From the NCBI GenBank assembly GCA_023382055.1, contig JAMCQN010000151.1, positions 62,001-126,000 on the forward strand: DNA of 64,000 nucleotides, read 5' to 3'. Positions 58,349-64,000 of this stretch are shown piece after piece (the first letter of the stretch is position 1; every line of letters starts with the position of its first letter). A program made the position numbers and the translations under genes. The notes beneath the pieces were generated by a model. The model did not search any database, was not told the DNA's origin, and worked only from the letters and a program-made list of their open reading frames with translations. The stretch is from Chloroflexota bacterium. GTDB taxonomy: Bacteria; Chloroflexota; Anaerolineae; J036; Brachytrichaceae.

Positions 58349-58576
58349 ATGAAAGACCTGATCGAATATATCGCTAAATCGCTGGTGGACGATGTCGCCG
58401 CAGTCAGCGTGTCCCAGAAAAAAGACCGCGGTGTACTCGTTTATACCTTGACAGTTGCGGATGACGAAACAGGGCGCATCATTGGAAAAGATGGCAAAGT
58501 GGCAAATGCAATCCGCGTTCTGCTGCGCACCGCGAGCGCCAACAATGGCGACCATGTCGCACTGAAAATCATCTAA
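58349..58576 (+). CDS. khpA: KH-domain RNA-binding protein KhpA-like
   Basis: MKDLIEYIAKSLVDDVAAVSV...GRIIGKDGKVANAIRVLL (GxxG motif); between rpsP and rimM. Confidence 0.93.
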   Translation: MKDLIEYIAKSLVDDVAAVSVSQKKDRGVLVYTLTVADDETGRIIGKDGKVANAIRVLLRTASANNGDHVALKII

Positions 58577-58593
58577 CCACAGGGTGTCGCGTA

Positions 58594-59109
58594 ATGGGTA
58601 AGACGGGCCCGACATACCTGGAGATTGGCGTCATTGCGCGCCCACATGGCATCATGGGAGAGGTAAAGCTCCACACCTCTCCCGAGTATTCCATGGCATT
58701 GGAGGGGGTGAAACGCGTTTACCTTAACGATGCCACAACCGCAACCCGTGTCACTGGGTATCGCAACCATCAGAATGCGATTCTGCTGAAACTGGAAGGA
58801 ACTCATACGCGCAACGATGCAGAGGCACTGCGCGGCGCGCGCGTCTCTATCAAAGTCAGCGAATTACCCGCTCTGGCTGCGGGGGAGTATTATTCTCATC
58901 AACTGGTCGGCATGCACGTCGTCGATGAAACTGGTCGGGAGCTTGGCCATCTCAGCGAAGTCCTAGCGACCGGCAGCAATGATGTCTATATCGTCAAAAC
59001 AACTGATGGCAAGGAACTGTTGCTGCCTGCCATCGAGAGCGTCATACGACAGGTTGATCTGGAGCACGATCAGATGAGCGTCGTAGTTCCAGATGGTTTG
59101 ACGGGTTAA
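58594..59109 (+). CDS. rimM: Ribosome maturation factor RimM
   Basis: LEIGVIARPHGIMGEVKLHTS, YYSHQLVGMHVVDETGRELGHLSEVLATGSNDVYIVK, ELLLPAIESVIRQVD. Confidence 0.96.
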   Translation: MGKTGPTYLEIGVIARPHGIMGEVKLHTSPEYSMALEGVKRVYLNDATTATRVTGYRNHQNAILLKLEGTHTRNDAEALRGARVSIKVSELPALAAGEYYSHQLVGMHVVDETGRELGHLSEVLATGSNDVYIVKTTDGKELLLPAIESVIRQVDLEHDQMSVVVPDGLTG

Positions 59110-59187
59110 CATAGCGCACGGCTAATGGGTGCATCACTGCACTCATCACCGGTAATACGGACAAGGGAACAGACAGGCGATCTCCCC

Positions 59188-60300
59188 ATGTCTCAACCTG
59201 ATCATCGAGCATACCTCATCGCCCTGGCACGCATCAAGGGCATCGGCCCCGTGCGGCTTCGCCTCATGCAATCCCACTTCCCGACGTTGTATGACGCCTG
59301 GAATGCGCATCCCGCTGAATTGCTGGCAACCGGATTGGATCAGAAATCGATATTCTCAATTGTCGAAACGCGCAGGACGGTACAGCCCGAAGCTGAACTC
59401 GAACGCATCCTGGAAAAGAACATCAACGTCCTGACATGGGATGATGCCGCTTACCCCAAACTTCTCAGGCAAATTAGCGACCCCCCGCCGGTGCTTTATG
59501 TGAGGGGTCAGCTTGCCGACGCGGATGCCTGGGCGATTGGCATGGTTGGCACAAGACGCGCCACGGTATATGGTCGCGAGGTCACCGAGATGCTGGCAGG
59601 TGATCTCGCGCGGAATCACATCACGGTGGTCAGCGGTATGGCGCGAGGCATCGATGCCTATGCTCATCAAGCGGCCATCAAGGCCGGCGGACGCACGCTG
59701 GCTGTGCTGGGGTGCGGTGTGGATATCACTTACCCGCCAGAGCATCGCAAACTGGCCCAAGAGATCAGCGAAAACGGCGCGTTGGTCAGCGATTACCCGC
59801 CCGGAACCGAACCTGACGCCCAGAATTTCCCGCCGCGCAACCGCATCATCAGCGGATTGAGCCTGGGCGTCGTGGTCGTCGAAGCCGATGAGAAAAGCGG
59901 CGCGCTGATTACGAGCGACTTCGCGCTTGAGCAGGGGCGAGAGGTTTTTGCTGTGCCTGGCAATATCTTCAACCGCTCCAGCAGAGGCGCCAATAAGCTG
60001 ATCCAGCAAGGCGCAAAGCTGGTGCTAAATACTGCCAACATATTGGAAGAACTGAACCTGAGCATGGTGACCAGCTTTATCACCGCTCAGGCTGTCGCGC
60101 CGGAAAACGATATTGAACGGTCATTGCTGGCGCAGCTTTCACATGAACCGGTGTTGACAGATGACCTGGTCAACAGGCTGAACCTTCCTACTGAGGTTGT
60201 TACCGGCACGCTCGCTCTGATGGAACTGAAAGGGATGGTGCGACAGGCCAGTGGGACCAGCTATGTGTTGGCCCGTGAAGAGCGTTTGCCTTACGTGTAA
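59188..60300 (+). CDS. dprA: DNA processing protein DprA
   Basis: VGTRRATVYGREV, VSGMARGIDAYAHQAAIKAGGRTLAVLGCGVDITYPPEHRKLA, FPPRNRIISGLSLGVVVVEADEKSGALITSDFALEQGREVFAVPGNI. Confidence 0.96.
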   Translation: MSQPDHRAYLIALARIKGIGPVRLRLMQSHFPTLYDAWNAHPAELLATGLDQKSIFSIVETRRTVQPEAELERILEKNINVLTWDDAAYPKLLRQISDPPPVLYVRGQLADADAWAIGMVGTRRATVYGREVTEMLAGDLARNHITVVSGMARGIDAYAHQAAIKAGGRTLAVLGCGVDITYPPEHRKLAQEISENGALVSDYPPGTEPDAQNFPPRNRIISGLSLGVVVVEADEKSGALITSDFALEQGREVFAVPGNIFNRSSRGANKLIQQGAKLVLNTANILEELNLSMVTSFITAQAVAPENDIERSLLAQLSHEPVLTDDLVNRLNLPTEVVTGTLALMELKGMVRQASGTSYVLAREERLPYV

Positions 60301-60304
60301 ACTA

Positions 60305-60991
60305 ATGACTATGCTGAATGATTACATCCGCATGATCCTGCGGCGGTGGTGGCTGGTGCTGCTTCCGGTAGCGGCGCTGACGATTGTGACCGTCGCCACT
60401 TTCCGGGCGCCGTCACCGGGTTACACAGTAACGTTGCGCTATGCAGCCGGCCTGCCGCCGGAACAAACCAGCAACGCCTTTGACTACGATCGGTACTACA
60501 CATGGCTGTCATCTGAATACATGGCCAACGGCTTTGCCGACATCGCGCGCACCAGCCTCTTTGCACAAAATGTGGCTGATCGTGTAAACGCGCAGGGGAT
60601 GAGCGTGTCACCGGGACAGCTTCAAGGGTCGATTTCATCCGATCAGAAGCAGAGCATCATGGTCATCTATCTGAACTGGCCCGATGCCGCTCAGGCTGTC
60701 AAAATCGGCGATGCGATCAGCGCAGAATTCGCCGAGCACGGCGCGACCTATTGGCCGCAGATATCGGCAGCAACAAGCGCGCCGGTGGTACCGCTTGACA
60801 AGCCGGTGGCTGTGCCGGGCGCCATTTCTCTGCGCGACCGTTTCGACCTGCCGATGCGCTTCATTGTCGCATTGGTCTGCGGGCTCGCGCTTGCTTTGAT
60901 TGCCCATTTCCTCGACCCATACGTGCGAGAGCGCCAGGAACTGGAGCGCATGGGACTGCATATCATCGTGGAGATACCGCTGACCAAATGA
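60305..60991 (+). CDS. Wzz-like membrane protein (two TM segments flanking a periplasmic domain)
   Basis: Short N-terminal DYIRMILRRWW then TM, C-terminal TM FIVALVCGLALALIAHFL. Confidence 0.7.
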   Translation: MTMLNDYIRMILRRWWLVLLPVAALTIVTVATFRAPSPGYTVTLRYAAGLPPEQTSNAFDYDRYYTWLSSEYMANGFADIARTSLFAQNVADRVNAQGMSVSPGQLQGSISSDQKQSIMVIYLNWPDAAQAVKIGDAISAEFAEHGATYWPQISAATSAPVVPLDKPVAVPGAISLRDRFDLPMRFIVALVCGLALALIAHFLDPYVRERQELERMGLHIIVEIPLTK

Positions 60992-61048
60992 GGCCTGCCC
61001 GACAGGCAACGCAACACGTATCATCGATAATAGACGACTGTTAAGCCA

Positions 61049-61699
61049 ATGGAAGTACAAGACTATCTTCAAATTGCACGAAGGCGCGCATGGATTGTGA
61101 TTGTGGTCGCAGTCGCCGCGATGGTCAGCGCTTATGTCTTCAGCAAACTACAGACTCCGATCTACAAATCGTCCATGGAGTTGTTTATCCAGCCGGCCCG
61201 CTCAGATTTCGGCCTGACCCAGTCGGCCAAGCAACTGATCAATTCGTACATCGGCATCATCTTCAATAAGCGAAACGCCGCAGTGGTTGGGCAGAATCTT
61301 CAACTGGACTATTCTCCGGATCGCATATTCAACAGCACGAAGGTAGCAAGCGACGAAGCCACCTTCGCCGTGCAGATCGAGGTCAGCGATTACAACGGCG
61401 AGGTCGCCAATCGCATCGCAAAAGAATGGGCCGTGATTTTTGCCGACTGGCGGAATACTGAGAATGCCAAGCAGCAGCGCCAGGACCGCGTAGATGCCGT
61501 CCTGGGCGACGAGCCCGTATACCACCAGGATTATCCGCGTACCAGCGTGAACGTCATCGCGGGCGGCGTCCTCGGCGCACTGGTAGGTATGCTGATAGTC
61601 GTCGCCCTGGAGTGGTCGCAAGCCGACGTGCTGCGCAAGCAATCTGATGTCGAACGCAAGTTGGGGTTGCCTGTAATCGGCGTCATCCCGCATGAGTGA
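61049..61699 (+). CDS. Wzz/CapA-like polysaccharide chain-length/co-polymerase protein
   Basis: MEVQDYLQIARRRAWIVIVVAVAAMVSAYVFSKLQTPIYKSSMELFIQPA; C-terminal TM VIAGGVLGALVGMLIVVALEW. Confidence 0.85.
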   Translation: MEVQDYLQIARRRAWIVIVVAVAAMVSAYVFSKLQTPIYKSSMELFIQPARSDFGLTQSAKQLINSYIGIIFNKRNAAVVGQNLQLDYSPDRIFNSTKVASDEATFAVQIEVSDYNGEVANRIAKEWAVIFADWRNTENAKQQRQDRVDAVLGDEPVYHQDYPRTSVNVIAGGVLGALVGMLIVVALEWSQADVLRKQSDVERKLGLPVIGVIPHE

Positions 61700-61748
61700 C
61701 GCATCGCCAACTGGCATCAACAATTGCGTTTCTGAATAACGAGCAAAC

Positions 61749-62402
61749 ATGAACCTGATAACACTCACCGATCCACAATCTGCAGCCGCAGAAGCTTATC
61801 GCTCTCTGCGAACCAACCTGTACTTTGCCTCGCTGGATGCGCCGGCCAAAACGATTGTCGTCACGTCGCCGGCAGCAGGCGAAGCACGAACATCGGTGAT
61901 GGCCAATCTGGCAGTGGTGATGGCTCAAACCGGCAAGAAAGTCATCGCAGTTGAAGCCGACTTGCGGCATCCATCGTTGCATGAATATTTCGGGATGAAG
62001 AATGAGCGCGGTCTTGGCGACGTGTTGTCTGAGGATGACGATCCTGTGCAGATACCGCTCTATACTGCCGACATACGCGGCTTGTCTGTGCTGCCGGGCG
62101 GCGCCGTGCATTCTGCGCCGCTGGATTTGCTCAGTTCCAGCCGCATGACTGACGTTATCGCTAAATTGACCGATATGGCCGATGTGGTTCTCTTTAACGC
62201 TGCGCCGATGCTGGATGTAAGCGATACGGCAATGCTGGCATCTAAAACAGACGGCGTCCTTCTGGTTGTCCAGATGGGAAAAACGCGGCGAGCCGACGCG
62301 CAGCAAGCCAAAGACATATTGACCCGCGCCCATGCACGATTGATCGGCGTCGTTACATTGAACACATCGAGGAGTCGAGGGCTGGGGCTGGCGGGATACT
62401 AG
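61749..62402 (+). CDS. BY-kinase/CpsD-like P-loop protein with degenerate nucleotide-binding motifs
   Basis: SAAAEAYRSLRTNLYFASLDAPAKTIVVTSPAAGEARTSVMANLAVVMAQTGKKVIAVEADLRHPSLHEYFG aligns by eye to CpsD/CapB; Walker A, A' and B residues altered. Confidence 0.8.
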   Translation: MNLITLTDPQSAAAEAYRSLRTNLYFASLDAPAKTIVVTSPAAGEARTSVMANLAVVMAQTGKKVIAVEADLRHPSLHEYFGMKNERGLGDVLSEDDDPVQIPLYTADIRGLSVLPGGAVHSAPLDLLSSSRMTDVIAKLTDMADVVLFNAAPMLDVSDTAMLASKTDGVLLVVQMGKTRRADAQQAKDILTRAHARLIGVVTLNTSRSRGLGLAGY

Positions 62403-62465
62403 CATTATGCGTTGCCAATTGGTATAATCCTTAAGTTCACATCCTTTGCTATAGGTTCTTAAACT

Positions 62466-64000
62466 TGTGATTCATAGGCAAACGCAAACTCGCGAATATT
62501 GGTCGGCGTACAAATTCACTCAGGATGACGCCGATTTTCTTTCCAGCTACTTGCTGGAAACCGGCACACCAAAACCTTTGAGTGAGCTTGCATCGGCCTT
62601 GATGCAGCATCGTGTCGATATAGAAGCGGCGGAACTGCGCCGGGAACTGGAACGTCGCACGATCTACCAGCCGAAGAAAAAATACACCGTCGGGGAGGAA
62701 CTGGTATTTCCTGCGCTCAAGGCGGCATCGGGTAAAGTGATCAGCCAGCGCGCCGGGCGCAATCCGGAAATTGAACCATTCGATGTGATCACCGTTGAGA
62801 TGCCTGGCGGCAAGCACCGCGAGTTTGCCGCAAACTACACTCGACCTCATCGTTTGAATGACGATAATGTGCTGGCCATCTTGAGCGACGACAGCGTCAT
62901 GTCGACGACACAGGAACTGGTTGAACAGTACGGCGAACGCATCTCACAGGTTATTGATACCGGGTTGGCAGGCGATAGTGAATTTCTTCGCATTGGCGGA
63001 GACTGGTTCCTGCGCGCCATGATGGCGGAAGTCAACGTCGGCCACTTGAACCTGTCAGAGGCCGTGCTGGATATTACAGGAGGCGGCCCTCTGCCTACGC
63101 ACACCATACTTGAGGAACTTGGGCTTCCGCCCGACATTGCCGGCAGCCTGCAGGAGATCTCGCTGAATACCGCCCTGGCTCGCGATGATCGTTTCGACGA
63201 CGTGAGTCTGGATGACGGTATATCGTCCTGGTTCCTTCGGCGGCTGGAACCAACTGAGGTGCGCAATATACCGGGCGCCCTGCAACCAGCTACGATGCGC
63301 ACCCAGGAAGCGATCATTACTGATGATCTGCGCGCGCTGGCCGTAGAGCTGGGTGACGAGTTGATGTATGACCTTGAGTCGCCTGTAGAGCCGCAAAACA
63401 GCGCCGCTGTCGTCCTCACCTTCCCGCATCTGCGCGCCGGCACGCTTGGCTGGTCCAGCAGAATTGCAGGGGTATTGCCAAAAGTCAGCAAACCGCGTGC
63501 GCCGGTCACGTTCCGGGATGCGGTGAGCGGTAAGGAGTATGTGGTCTGGCTGGTCAAACAGGGCGCTTATATCTTTGGCCTGGGAGACTGGTATAAGCAA
63601 AATGATCTGCCGGCAGGCGCATACCTGCAATTATCGCGCGGTCCTTCTGACAATGTGATATTGATCGACTACAAACGACGGCGCCCCAAGCGCGAATGGG
63701 TACGAGTCGCCAACAGCCGCGATGGACGCCTGCGACTGGAGACGGCACAGCGCGCAGTCGCTTGCGAATTTGATGAACTGATGTCAGTGTTCGTAGAAAA
63801 TCCTGCGGCGCTTGACGATTTACGTGGAGTAGCGCCGCGCGACGTTTCACAGGCCGTGCGCGAATCGTTCCCCGAAATAGCGAAATTAAGCCCTCAGGGC
63901 AATGTGCATGCGCGTACTTTGTATGCGGTCGTGAATGTCATCACGCGCACATCTCCTCTTGATGTCTTTGCTGCCTTGCAGTCCAGTGGCTCGTATGTGC
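62466..64000 (+). CDS. Large uncharacterised protein (runs off the window; >510 aa, GTG start)
   Basis: Uninterrupted plus frame VIHRQTQTREYWSAYKFTQDDADFLSSYLLETGTPKPLSELASALMQHRVDIEAAELRREL...; missing from the ORF track because no stop lies in the window. Confidence 0.75.

Noticed and set aside
1-64000. CRISPR arrays, transposases or rRNA genes
   Set aside because: Reading through the window showed no regularly spaced direct repeats, no transposase-like ORFs and no rRNA-like sequence; this was by eye, not by search.

Overview
This 64 kb window has moderate-to-high GC and looks like ordinary bacterial chromosome. Gene content and order suggest Chloroflexota (DUF951 protein, bacterial NurA/HerA pair, alaS-[membrane protein]-ruvX-mltG, Eis-like GNAT), but that placement is inference. 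Contents in order: a sugar-acid catabolism island (~1-9.9 kb), a pyruvate/acetoin-dehydrogenase-type E1a-E1b-E2 operon (10.6-14.0 kb), a sugar-phosphate block rpiA/pgi/pgm/PPK2 (14.4-19.4 kb), a compact nurA / HAS-barrel-like / herA operon (19.5-23.1 kb), ECF transporter A-A and T genes (23.1-25.6 kb), a polar amino-acid ABC transporter (25.6-28.3 kb), envelope and glycosyltransferase genes (28.4-43.5 kb), nadE, a SpoU methylase, rplT-rpmI-infC, alaS, ruvX, mltG, a URO-D-like protein, one tRNA-Met(CAT), KDPG aldolase, ffh-rpsP-khpA-rimM-dprA, and Wzz/BY-kinase-like genes running into a truncated large ORF. I see no CRISPR array, transposase, rRNA or prophage. Strongest second-look items: (1) the three-gene NurA / HAS-like / HerA operon driven by an apparently leaderless promoter; (2) an amidohydrolase split by what looks like a 26-bp hairpin-forming insertion (8984-9846); (3) infC apparently starting at a non-canonical AUA; (4) a BY-kinase-like protein with all nucleotide-binding motifs degraded; (5) an E2 subunit with two tandem PSBD-like segments; (6) recurring -10 boxes only a few nt from start codons. 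All family calls come from reading motifs by eye; no database search was run.
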